Source: Fagopyrum homotropicum
Lineage: Eukaryota; Streptophyta; Magnoliopsida; Caryophyllales; Polygonaceae
Assembly: GCA_033239125.1 (NCBI GenBank)
Contig: BSWB01000001.1
Span: forward strand, 162,959,481 to 163,023,480
DNA: 64,000 nt
Direction: 5' to 3'
The translations under genes and the position numbers were made by a program. Below, one piece after another: positions 24,166 to 35,666 of this stretch; position 1 is the first letter of the stretch, and every line of letters starts with the position of its first letter. Below the pieces are notes generated by a model. The model was not told the origin of the DNA, searched no databases, and was given only the letters and a program-made list of their open reading frames with translations.

Positions 24166-24553
24166 CTAGTGTATTACCCGCACTTTGTGCGGGTTGAGTT
24201 TTAATAAATATTTAATACGTAGAATTTATTTGTATATTTGTAAAATAAAAATCCGGAGAATGAAATTATAATTATTACTATGATTTTTAATTCTCTTTTA
24301 AGTATTTATCTCTTATAATTAATTATATTTTTAAATTGATTTGTTAAGATATGTTTGTTGGTAAAAAAAATCCTTAAAAGTTTAAAGACTATTTTTATAA
24401 AAATATTTATTTAAATATTTTAAAAAAATAGAAATAAATTTCCAATTTATAATAACATTTAGAAATCACTTATTAAAATAATTTTTTAGGCTTCGAGAAA
24501 CATGGCGTTGACACCTGGTAATAGAGGCTTCTGCTTTAATAGATATAAGATAA
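24166..24553. repeat. Nested ACTAGT...CCCGCAC-hairpin repeat
   Basis: Begins AACTAGTGTATTACCCGCAC and contains the short hairpin CCCGCACTTTGTGCGGG, followed by AT-rich sequence and ending near GCTTCTGCTTTAATAGATAT. This start/end pattern is common among plant dispersed repeats; the class is not clear to me. Confidence 0.5.
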
Positions 24554-25239
24554 GAGGGGTATATTTACTTAATTGAAAAACAAAAAAGCCTACTTACTAT
24601 TACTATTTCTCTAAATAGCCTACTAACCAAATTTGCCCATAATTTATTGGTAGCTGTTTTTAAAAAATTATTAGTATACTTCCTCATGCTGATGTACGGT
24701 TATTATTTTAAAGTTTAATAGGTAAATATAAAATAAAAATTATAATTTATAAAACATTTTGATGTAGGGTTGTGATTTTAATTAACTAATTGGAATAGAA
24801 AATATAATAAAAATACTAGTATAATTCCTCATGTCAAGGTTCGGACCTTTTGATTACAAATCTGAATTTCAGCGTGAGTTTTGTGAATTTTCGGAACAGC
24901 ATATTCATTTTTTTCCTTTGTGTAACTATTCCGATTGAAATTCTTTTCCCCCCTTTTCCCTTATATTTACAGATCGGACTTTCTACTTTGTGTATTTATT
25001 CAGAGTGAATTTTCGGCCTTATGCTTACAAATCGGACCTTCTGATTAGGAACTACAACTTCTTATAGATCGGAATTGTAGATTCGGAACATTGCTTTGTG
25101 GATCTAATATTACAATTATTAATTGTATCTTTTATGAAAGTTTGGACCTGCTTTTTGTATTTGTTGCTATGTGTAACTGTTAGTAACATATCAGAACTTG
25201 TGCAGTTCATACTAGTGTTTTTCTATTATGTTATTGTAA

Positions 25240-25690
25240 CTAATGATTTGTGTATCTAATACTTTGTGTATCTAATGAATTGTGGAACTACTAATCTGTG
25301 TATATATGCTTTGTGTATATGTTTTGTGTATTTGTAGCTTATATGAAAGTTTTGACCATGTTGCACTAGCGTAACTGTTAGTAAAGTCCATGTTTATAAA
25401 ATTTCAGACCTTGTGTAGTTCATACTAGTGTTTTTCTATTAGGTTATTGTAACTAATACTTTGTGTATCTAAAGGTTTGTGTATCTAATGCATTGTTTAT
25501 TTGCCACTTCCGTAACTGAACTTTATAATGCTTTATGTATCTAATTATTTGTGGATCTACTAATTTGTGTGTTTAATGCTTTGTGTATATGTCGCTTCCA
25601 TAACTGAACTTTCTAATACTTTGTGTACCTAATGCTTTGTGGATCTACTGATTTGTGTATATGTTGCTTATGTACATGAACTTTCTAAAC
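25240..25690. repeat. Degenerate TTTGTGTATCTAAT tandem series
   Basis: TTTGTGTATCTAATG-like units recur more than ten times with variants (TTGTGGATCTACTA, TTTGTGTATATG). A larger module containing CAGTTCATACTAGTGTTTTT occurs twice (about 25200 and 25410). Confidence 0.7.
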
Positions 25691-26529
25691 TTTTTGTGTG
25701 AGTCTCCATAGAAGCGTAGAAGGTGAGGAAGATTGCCGAAATCTATGATGCGTGGTTCACGAAAATAAAAAGTAAGAGGAAATGCAATTGTTGTTGTAAT
25801 GCCCCCCAAAGTAGGATAGACGTCACAATGTCAGGAGCCCCAAACTAGGGCCCCAAACGCTTTGTAAATGAAAGGATAAAGATATAAATAAATTCTAAAC
25901 AAACATAAGCGGTCTTGACTTGCCAATAATAGAAGATAAGACATCCAAAAGATGTTCCATAACGTCAACCAACCACAAGAAGGGGGTCCACGTAATAACG
26001 AAACAACATAATGACCAACAACAATCCGGACTCAAAAAAACAAATTGTCCCAAAAGATATAAATCAAAGTTAGGAATAAGTCCTAACGAAACATGACCGC
26101 CTCAAAATCAACCGACATGACTCCCACTAGGGTTCTTGACCTTCATGCTCCTGAACTAGTATTGTACCTAATTATGTCCAAAGACATAAACAGTCTCACC
26201 GTGGTTTTCACATAGACTAAGCCATTACATAAGCATGGTAATATATATGAATGAGACAAGAGTATAAGCATATATGACATTGAATGATCTTTAGAAAATA
26301 CTTAAGAGATTTAAATAATCAACATGCATCTAAAATCATCATAATTATCAAAAATTTATATCAACATGTATTGAAATCTCAAATCAACTCAATAGGTTTC
26401 AAACCGATAATATCTCAAAAGAATACTCATAAACCATTTCGAAAGAGTTCAAACCAATATAATCTCAATAACTTGTAAACATATCAAATATCTCATCAAA
26501 ATCAATATCGACTCAAAAGCTCGTAACCA

Positions 26530-26640
26530 TAATCAATAACTCGTAATACGAACCTAATAACTCATAATCCATATCAAATACTCATACTCCGAATAAAATA
26601 CTCATAATCCAAATCAAATACTCACAATCCAAATCAAACG
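26530..26640. repeat. Short-period array, AATACTCATAATCC type
   Basis: About five consecutive units near 20 bp built on ATCAAATACTCATAATCCA with substitutions. Confidence 0.7.
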
Positions 26641-27119
26641 GTATAACTTCAATGATCAATTGACCGAAATGAGTTAACAAGCTATATTAGTGCCCCTTCC
26701 TCAAATCCATCACAAGAATCATCTAAATTACAATACAAAATGTGCTCGAACATTTTTACTTTATAAATCGTATCTCAAATCACATGATTGTATTTTATTT
26801 TAAAACATGTTCAACCCATAGAGTTAGGAGAAAAGAGGAAGCCAGAAGAGAATCTGCTGTCAGAGGGTGATAAATCGCAAAAAAGACAAAACTTGATACT
26901 GGAATTGAACCATCAACGGGAGGGACGAGTGTTCCCTCTTGCCCGGACCAGTGAGTTTCTTAAGCTTCAACGATCGGGGATTGGGCAATGGCCCAATAGT
27001 GCAAAAACTCATATCCTTGGTACGAGAGAAATAGCCTGATCTAGTTTTCTTAAGTGAGACCAAGAGTGACCGGAATAATATGAAGATAGTACGGAGAAAA
27101 CTGTGTTATCTTAATTGCT

Positions 27120-30100
27120 TTATTGTTGAAAGCATTAAAACTACTTGAGTTTTGTGCCTCATGTGGAGGGAAGAAATTAGTGTCCAGGTGGTGTCATACT
27201 CACAACATCATATTGATGTTAAGGTCGAGGAATGGAAATTTACGAGCTTTTATGGGTGGTCTAAGCAACAAGAGAAGTATCAAACATTTGAACACATGAA
27301 ACGTGTTATTTTGGATGTGCATGAACTTGGCTTGTGATGGAGGATTCTAATCAGATTTTGTCCCCTTGGGACAAGGGGAGGTAATCAGCCAAGGTTTTAC
27401 CACATGGTGAACTTTAGGGAAGCCATTGAAGGATGCCTTCTACGTGAGGTTTCTTTTGAGGGTATAAGATTTACATGGGACAATGGGCAATCGGGAGCTC
27501 AATTTATTCAAGAGCGTATTGATATGAGTTTTGTAATTGAGAGTTATATTGATAGTTATCCTCACGCTAAGTTGATGCATCTTCCCAAACCATTGTCGGA
27601 CCATAATCCTATTTTGCTCACCACTACCCCGTTTGTGTCCGATGGGTGATGGTTGGTTGTAGGGACCAAAGCCCTTTCGCTTTGAAGCTTTATGGTTATA
27701 TTGCTAGATGTAGCAAGGATTTCTCTAACTGGAGTAAGGAAATTATCGGCAATGTGTCTCGTAACCTGGCTAGGATCAAAAGCTTGCTTTGTGAGATGGA
27801 GAGGGCTGGTACGACAGGTGATAATGTGAGCAAACACAAAGATCTCGAGAATGATGAAACACAACTAATGTATCAAGAAGAGATTGTTTAGTGACAACGA
27901 GCAAAGGCCAACGAGTTCTGATGGGGCGACAAAAATACGTCGTTCTTTTACAACAAGGCAAGTGGTCATAGAAGGAGAAACAAAATTAGCCGGGTTGTTG
28001 ATGATAAAGAAACCATATGGAGATCCGATAGCGCCAAAGTTGAGGTAGCGGTGGATTATTTTAAACAAATCTTTACATCGAGCTCTCCATCTTTACCCTC
28101 TGATCACTTCGGCCCTTTCCAAAAGAATAGGAAAGTTGTCGGTAATTGTATCTTTAATTACACTTTCATCTCGATAATTCCTAAAGTCCCTTCTCCTAGT
28201 AGAATGAAGGATCTTTGTCCCATTAGCTTATGCAATGTCTTGTATAAAATATTTGCAAAAGTTCTTGCTGACAAGTTGAAACTTTGTTTGGGTAGACTAG
28301 TCTCTTTTTGTTCCAGGAAGGCTTATCATTGACAATGTTCTCGTTACTTTTGAGCTCTTTCATCATATGAAAACTAGAGAAGGTAAGAAGGGGTTGATGG
28401 CTCTAAATCTGGACATGGTCAATGCACAAAGCCTATGCTTATGTGGAATGGTCATATCTAGAAGCTTGTACGAGTCAGATGAAGTTTGACAAAAGATGGA
28501 TAACTCTTATTTTCTCTTCCATGGACACACTACTGAGGAGTTTATTCCCAAGAGAGGTTTTCATCAAGGTAAACCCCTCTCCCTATTTCTCTTTCTCTTA
28601 TGTGTTGAGGAGTTTTCCAGCTTAATCCCAAAAGAGCGAACAATCAAGTCGGATTTCAAGTATCAGGATTACCCCATTTGCACCTTGGATCTCACGTTTG
28701 ATTTTTGTTAATGATAGTGTTATTTTCGTTAAGGTTTTTTTCAACAAAGCACGTAAGTGTTTCATATCCTCCGTGGATACGAAGAAGCATTGGGACAACA
28801 ATTTAACCTTATGAAGTCTTGACTTTCTTTAATGTGGATGAAAGTTTTTGTGTTTCTATTTCGAACATTGTGGGTATAAGGGAGGTGAGCAGGCTTGATA
28901 GATACCTTGGGTTACCTGCTATGGTGGGAAGATCTAAAAAAGTTATCTTTGCTAATGTGAAATATAGGGTGTGAAAAAATCTTAAAGGATGGAAAAAGAC
29001 TATGTTGAGCAAGTCGAGAAAGGAGATTTTACTCAAGGTTGTGGTTCAAGCAATCTCCTCATACACTATTTTGCGTTTCAAAATGCTGGATTCGGTGTGC
29101 AAGGAAAATGAGAGTATGATGTGCAAGTTTTGGTGGGGAAGTGCGGAGGCTAAGAAGAAAATCCATTAGATTGGATGAAAGAAGTTGTGTGTTTTACAAG
29201 AGTGAGGTAGGCTTGGCTTTGGGATATGAGATCCTTCAATTTGGCTTTACTCGCTAAACAAGCATGAAAGATCATTTTTTTTTACCTTGACTCGTTGATC
29301 TTTTGCTTACTGAAGGCGAAATATTTCCCTCATGACTCGTTTCTTCATGCAACGGTGGGTTATCGTCCTAGTAATACTTGACAAAGAATCATTAAGGGCC
29401 GGAGCTTTTTGTTGTCGGAAATATGTTGGAACATGGGTGACGAAGATGTATTTTGGTTTGGAAAGACAATTGGATTCTCCGCCCAGTTAGGTGTCACCCG
29501 AATTTTATTCCTTCTAATGCGGATATTTCCCTACGGGTGATCGATCAGATAGATTGGGAGAATTGTTGTTGGATGTCTGATATTGTTCGACATCAGCTCC
29601 TTGCGTGTGATGTGGAATGTGTTCTTGACATACATTTGGTAGATTGGGAATGTCAAGACAAGGTATGATGTTTTACTTGAGTAATGGCATGTTTTCGGTT
29701 AAGACGGCTTACCATATGGCTCTTGATGTTAATAAGTCAAGTTTGGGCGGCATTGGTACTTCATCCGGATCGGAGGAGAAGCTTCTTTGGAAGAGGTTGT
29801 GGAAGATATATGTTGTTCCAACAACTAAGTCTTTTTTTGCGGTGGGCTTGTAAAAGAGTGTTGTCCTACAAAGCACATCTCTTTACGAAAAAGGTTGTGG
29901 ATTGCACAAGGTGTGATTTTTCTGGGGCTGTGGAATCTAGCAGCATGTGCTTTTCGAGTGCCTTGAGGCGAAGACGGTCTAGATGTTATCGTTCTTTTGG
30001 AAAAATGAGGGGCATGATATGCCTAGTATAAGTGTTATGGTTAAGCGGAATCTAGATTATTGTAGTCCCTCCTCAATCCAGGAATTGGTTATGACAGCTT

Positions 30101-30690
30101 GGGTGTGGAATGTTGGGAATTCCAAAGTCTTCCTAGGATCGGTTGTTACGGCGAGATATACTTTCTCCAAAACCATGGATAATTTGAAAGAGTATATGCA
30201 TGCTACTATTCGTATATCTCTCTCCCCTTGCACCGCTATCGTGTCAATTTTTCATGGATCAGTTTGGTCTTGTCATCCGAATGGTCTCACCAAATTCAAT
30301 TGTGATGCCTCGGTGTGTGTGGATGGGTGATCGAGCATCATTGTTGTGGCAAGAGATGATGTAGGGAGGACGTTGTTGGTGGCTCTAGACCACTGCAAGG
30401 GAGATTGAAGGTCGAAGATGTTGAAGGGGAAGCTAGCGCGTGCGCTAGTGATCGAGGTTGGGTTAGTATTGTGGTAGAGTCCATTGTCTTGGGTGTGGTG
30501 AACAAATTCAAATACGGAGAAGGGTTGCATGGCTCGCTTTGTGCTAGTGATCGAGGTTGGGTTTAGATTGTGGTAAGGTCCAATGCCTTGGGTGTGGTGA
30601 ACAAGTTCAAATCCGGAGAAGAGTTGCATGGCTCGCTTGGGACCAAAGTCTGAAGGATTTGGACAAAAGTTTTAATAGTTTATGAGGTAC
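27120..30690 (+). mobile_element. Decayed L1-type LINE retrotransposon
   Basis: Protein similarity is scattered over all three plus frames with many stops. In order: endonuclease remnants (LMWREEISVQVVSYSQHHID; GIRFTWDNGQSG; the terminal LSDHNPILL) at 27150-27640; the linker region with FSNWSKEIIGNVSRNLARI; reverse-transcriptase pieces IIPKVPSPSRMKDLCPISLC (28170-28240), FHQGKPLSLFLF and YLGLPAMVGRSKKVIFANV (about 28900); CKFWWGSAEAKKKIH; a zf-RVT-like segment with SVKTAYHMALD and LLWKRLWKIYVVPTT; and the start of a plant RNase H domain, KFNCDASV (30290). This order is that of plant L1 elements with a C-terminal RNase H. I could not find a poly(A) tail or target duplication. Confidence 0.85.
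30444..30640. repeat. 99-bp tandem duplication at the LINE 3' end
   Basis: Two copies, from 30444 and 30543, both start GCTAGTGATCGAGGTTGGGT, contain CTTGGGTGTGGTGAACAA and end GTTGCATGGCTCGCTT. They differ at several positions. Confidence 0.9.
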
Positions 30691-30729
30691 AATGGACGTC
30701 GGTTCGGAGAGAATCTAATAAACCGGCAA

Positions 30730-31344
30730 ACTAGTTAGCCTAGTGTCACAAATATATGTTCTTTGATTATAGTTCTGTTTTGAGATTGTCAGTAATTTAG
30801 GTAACCGGTCAGTAATTTTTATGATGAATGACACCTTATTTTCTAAAAATGAAAAAAAAAATTATCTTATGAGACAAGATATTGATTTAGATTATAATAT
30901 ATTGCAGCCAAACAAAACCTTACACCTACAGACCATTCGCCAATTTTTACCGTTTTACTACCGAGCAACCAAGCAAACACGGCAAGTCGGAATTGGTCAA
31001 TCTGATCCCAATCTAGTCCAATCAAATCACGCCACGTTCCCAATTTCTTACGTGTCCCTGATATCAGCTGACCTGGCAAAACACGAATTCCAAAAATATC
31101 CCCCAATCCCACTCTAATCCCCAGAAATACCTTCCCCTGCTTTCTCTTTCTCCTTCTCCAACCTCACATGTCCAAACAAAAACCAATACTCTGTCTCCCT
31201 TCTCCAACCGCCGAAAGAGGAATCCCGAGACAAAAGCGATCATAATCACTCGTAATTTATAACCCTAATCCATCATTTCATTGCTGTTTTTGATTGGTAA
31301 ATCTCATTCTCTCCTTCAATCGAGAAAAAAAAAAGTAGCCGAAA
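30730..31344 (+). promoter_or_regulatory. Promoter and 5' UTR of the KLCR gene
   Basis: CT-rich leader sequence (31110-31330) lies immediately before the ATG, as in many housekeeping plant genes. The start of transcription cannot be fixed; no strong TATA box is seen within 150 bp. Confidence 0.4.
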
Positions 31345-34300
31345 ATGCCTGGATTGGTTTCAGCCAAGACGCCGCCGCCTAGGGTTTCCGTCGGAAACTC
31401 GACACCAAATTCCGATGCTGGCTCCGTCTCAGTAGCATCGCAGATCCGAAACAGTAACACTCCCGACAATCCTCCGAGAGTCTATTCGCCTGTCGTGAAG
31501 CGAACGCCGTCTCCATCTCCCTCCACTTCCCGAGCCAAGCCGTCGCCGGATCGGAGCTCCGGGAAGAAAAAGCAAACTCCTTCAACACCGGAGAGCTCTT
31601 CCGTCAGGCCTCCGTCGCCGATTCCATTCAGTATCGACGATTCGGCACTTGATAATCCAGATCTAGGACCGTTTCTTCTGAAACTCGCTAGGGATAGTAT
31701 TGCTAGTGGCGATGGACCGAACAAGGCGCTGGAGTACGCGATCAGAGCGTCTAAGTCGTTCGAGCGATGTGCTATTGATGGCGAGCCGAACCTTGATCTA
31801 GCGATGAGCCTTCACGTTGTTGGCGCGATCTACTGCAGCTTGGGGAGATTTGAAGATGCGGTTCCTGTTTTGGAGAGGGCGATTAAGGTGCCGGAGGTCT
31901 CGAGAGGAGCAGATCATGCGTTGGCTGCGTTCTCAGGGTATATGCAGCTGGGGGATACGCATTCGATGCTTGGACAGCTTGATCGGTCGATTGAGTGTTA
32001 TAAGGAAGGGTTGCAAATTCAGATTCAAGCTTTGGGGGAGACAGACCCCAGAGTTGCAGAGACTTGCAGGTGAATATATTGAATCATCAAATTGTTTCAC
32101 CGTTCTTATAAAGTTAATTTTGTCCATTCTCTTAGATTTGAAGTTTGTTGACGAGTGGGACAGGAACTATGTTTGGGTTGATATGTGTGCTGAATTTCAG
32201 GTTTTAGTTGTTTGCTACTAAAAATGGAAACCTTCATCTGGCGATGTTGGTTGTTAGATTGATAGGTTGCGGCCGGTCTCCATTGAAAGACCTTAATAAC
32301 TAGAGAGGCATTAATACAAAGAATTAAGGAAACATGGAACTGGTTGCGTTCCTTGGTGCTGATTATTTTGATACCATTTTAAGAAATTTTTTGTTCGCTT
32401 CTGAAGATGGTCCCTTTGGAAACTAGTTCATGTTCTCATTAGTTTTCCTACTATAGCTGTTGGAGTGAATCAGAATGGTTCCTTGGTTCAGTGCCTGAGA
32501 GTCTATGAAAGAAATTACAATTTTCAGAATACCTATGATTTACTGTAAAGACGAGTATCATTCTTCTTTTTTTTTTTTACCTTGTTTGTCTCGGAGTCAA
32601 AAATGAATGACAGCTGTAGGTTGTCTATCCTTTATTTGTTGCTACATACTTCCACTAGATTTTCTATGTATTACAGTTTCCAAGATTCCAAATTGCATCG
32701 TTCAAGCTTGTTGCTGTTGATATTGTCAGGTACTTAGCAGAGGCCCAAGTACAAGCTATGCAATTTGATGAAGCAGAGAAGCTATCGAAGCAAACACTAG
32801 AGATCCATCGCATGCACAGCACTCCAGCCTCTTTGGAAGAAGCTGCTGATCGACGTCTGATGGCTCTAATATGTGAGGCAAAAGGCGACTATGAATCAGC
32901 TCTTGAACACCTTGTACTTGCCAGCATGGCAATGATTGCCAACGGACAAGACAACGAGGTTGCTTCCATTGATGTTAGCATAGGCAACATATACCAGTCT
33001 CTATGCCGGTTTGATGAAGCGGTATTCTCCTATCAAAAGGCACTCACTGTGTTCAAGTCCGCAAAAGGTGAAAATCACCCTTCAGTTGCATCTGTTTACA
33101 TTCGCCTTGCTGACCTCTACTTTAAAACTGGAAAGCTACGTGAGTCGAAATCTTACTGTGAGAATGCACTGAGAATATACAACAAGCCCGTCCCCGGAAC
33201 TACGCAAGAAGAGATTGCTGGTGGATTGTCAGAAATTGCTGCTATATATGAGTCTGTAAATGAACCTGATGAGGCAATGAAGCTTTTGCAAAGAGCATTG
33301 AAGTTGTTGGAGGATAAACCAGGACAACAAAATACAATTGCAGGTATGGAGGCACGAATGGGTGTTATGCATTACATGCTCGGGAGGTATGGTGAAGCTT
33401 TGAGCTCATTTGAGGCTGCTGTGGCTAAACTCAGGGCTAGTGGAGAAAGGAAGTCGGCTTTCTTTGGAGTATTGTTGAATCAAATGGGTTTGGCATGTGT
33501 TCAGCTGTTTAAGATAGATGAGGCTGCTGAGTTGTTTGAGGAAGCTAGGGCAATCTTGGAGCAAGAGTGTGGCCCTTGCCATCAAGATACTCTTGGAGTT
33601 TACAGTAATCTTGCAGCCACATATGATGCATTGGGAAGGTACGTCTTTATATTATAAGACTATTCAATAGTCTCTTTAATCTTATATACTAGTATAATTT
33701 ATTGGATACACGATGCCACATGCTTTATGGTCTATAATGCGTTTGGATCCCCTTCATTGTATTGTAGTAAAACAAAGCAGTACATGGGTAGTTTATATAC
33801 TACATAGTGTAATTTTAGAGTTTGGTGCATAATTGCATGGTATATGTCATCCAAATAGACCCTTCGTCGTTTCTCCAAACAAGGATTACCGTACAACAAA
33901 AAGGACTTTTTGCTCACATCTAGTTCTTGGTTTTAATCCATCTGGATATTGTTGAATAGCTGGTGTCACAGTATCTCCAAATCGAAATGCCTTCTTTGAT
34001 GAATTGGGTTCAATGCTGATGAACAGAAAATATAACAAGAAACTGTGCCATATGAAATTGAAACTTATGATTTACCACACATTGGGTTCAATGCTGATGA
34101 ACAGAAAATATAACAAGAAACTGTGCCATATGAAATTGGGTTCAATGCTGATGAACAGAAAATATAACAAGAAACTGTGCCATATGAAATTGAAACTTAT
34201 GATTTACCACACATTGGGTTCAATGCTGATGAACAGAAAATATAACAAGAAACTGTGCCATATGAAATTGGGTTCAATGCTGATGAACAGAAAATATAAC

Positions 34301-34593
34301 AAGAAACTGTGCCATATGAAATTGAAACTTATGATTTACCACACATTGGTGATAACAGGGTTGAAGATTCAATAGAGATATTGGAATATGTCCTCAAACT
34401 GAGGGAAGAGAAGCTTGGGACAGCAAACGCAGACTTTGACGATGAAAAGAGCAGGCTGGCTGAGCTCTTGAAAGAAGCAGGTAGGAGCAGGAGCCGAAAC
34501 GGCAAGTCCCTCGAAAACCTAATTGATCCCAACTCAAAGAGGACCAAGAAGGAGAGTACAAAGAGGTGGGGTGGCTTGGGTTTTAGGATTTGA
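31345..34593 (+). CDS. KLCR: Kinesin light chain-related TPR protein (KLCR/CMU)
   Basis: Three exons, 31345-32069, 32730-33638 and 34359-34593, total 1,869 nt in frame and give 622 residues. The N-terminus MPGLVSAKTPPPRVSV is typical of plant KLCR proteins and is followed by a Pro/Ser-rich basic region, about residues 20-95. TPR repeats of the KLC type follow, for example LGRFEDAVPVLERAIKV, LCRFDEAVFSYQKALTVFKS, TGKLRESKSYCENALRIY and LFKIDEAAELFEEARAILEQ. The C-terminal block is RVEDSIEILEYVLKLREEKL, then a basic tail. The Arabidopsis relatives (KLCR1-3, also CMU) associate with microtubules and IQD proteins and stabilise cortical arrays during cellulose deposition; this role is inferred. 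Intron 2 holds the tandem array at 34004-34345. Confidence 0.96.
34004..34345 (+). repeat. Higher-order tandem array in KLCR intron 2
   Basis: Two units alternate as A-B-A-A-B-A-A-B. A is 54 bp (starts TTGGGTTCAATGCTGATGAA) at 34004, 34082, 34136, 34214 and 34268. B is 24 bp (TTGAAACTTATGATTT...) at 34058, 34190 and 34322. Copies look identical to each other. Both lengths are multiples of three, so the array is open in one frame, but it sits in an intron. It stops 13 bp before the acceptor AG at 34357-34358. Confidence 0.95.
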
Positions 34594-35666
34594 GGTTCGC
34601 AATCTCGTCCCCCATTATGCTTCCTTCCTCTGTAACATATAGATGTTGTGTATAGGTCCAGATTTGTACTTGGGTATGGCCTTTTCCCTCTTTTCATTTC
34701 CCCCTTCTTTTTATGTTGTTTTAAGTTTGATTTACCTAATTGGATTGGCTATCAAGCAAAATGAATATTTGTCTACTATGATGATTGAGGTTGTTCATGA
34801 AAGGAAAGAATGTTGCTAAGCTTGAATTTCACTCACACCTTTGTCGTTAAAATCTAAGTATTTTTATGCACAGATTCTCTCAATCTCAACACCATATTAT
34901 TCTTTTATTTAAAGTTCGGAGATTCGATTACCAAAAGTCGGTGCAGATCGAAAAACCCAAGAATAGAACCTTAAAGAGTATAATTGTTCTTTGGAATTCA
35001 TACTATTAGACATTTAGACAAGAACTCTTGACAAATCTAATCAATCTGGACCACCTTGTTCTATTTTTCTGCTTTATAGTAGGAATATGATCTTTGACTT
35101 TTGCTTTCCTCCCATATTTGCACTTGAAATTACAGATGCTCTATCAATACTTGCAAGCTAAGTAGGCAAACATGGTAGCTCTGTGACATGAGGCTTCAGA
35201 TTCGACACCCATTCTTTGTATGGAGCAAGAGAACCTTAGGATGCTTAGGGTCGGGTTCGGTGGGCAGCAAAAGATTTTGGTCCCAAATCTTACACTGATA
35301 TATGTCTACCAATTGAACCATCACATTCACAGATCAACTGAATATAATGTACTTAATCGCATCATTCCTCTAGCACAAGCATTTTCTATAATGCACAAGA
35401 AAGAATAGATCCTACTGCATAACAAAGAAAAATCATGGAATTTTGGAGAAAAATGAAGTACAAAGGAACAACAAAATACTGTTCTTTTTGTGTGCCTAAA
35501 ACATCCAAAATTATACACAGGAAAGTGGGTGGGGTAAGCACTCATAAGCTCAAATCTACAATTTGTCACTGCCCAGCAAACCTGATAATGCTACAAGAAT
35601 TGTCATCAAACTGAAAACCTTAAGCTAAGCAACACAAAATGATCTGTACAGTTTCTTCTCTTTTTA
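34594..35666. other. Tail-to-tail spacer between KLCR and NLP genes
   Basis: Will contain both 3' UTRs. Otherwise AT-rich with no recognisable coding or repeat structure. Confidence 0.5.

Larger units (their letters stand above)
22987..24638. mobile_element. Non-autonomous Mutator-like element carrying inverted minisatellites
   Basis: The left end GGGAGAATTTGACATACTAG matches the reverse complement of the right end, GGGCAAATTTGGTTAGTAGG, at about two thirds of positions. A second similarity block further in is TTTGTTTAAG...GTACCCC against TCAATTAAGTAAATATACCCC. Exact 9-bp duplications flank it, as expected for Mutator-like insertions. There is no transposase. The interior holds two mirror-image minisatellites and a nested CCCGCAC...GTGCGGG element. 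Two short relatives occur at 40897-41080 and 43252-43430. Confidence 0.75.
24650..26780. other. Gene-free AT-rich region with simple tandem word repeats
   Basis: No supported gene. Notable parts are the TTTGTGTATCTAAT series at 25240-25690, a GC-richer patch at 25795-25860 (TAATGCCCCCCAAAGTAGG onwards) that may belong to a decayed retroelement, and a 20-bp-period array at 26530-26640. Confidence 0.5.

Noticed and set aside
26870..27010. SINE suggested by minus-strand GGTTCAATTCC
   Set aside because: Only the box B fits; a box A at proper spacing is not convincing and the LINE begins close by.
34004..34345. CRISPR-like regular spacing
   Set aside because: The units are all repeats with no unique spacers, and this is an intron of a plant nuclear gene.
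34004..34375. Open frame through the KLCR intron array
   Set aside because: Both repeat units are multiples of three by chance, and the flanking exons join perfectly without it.
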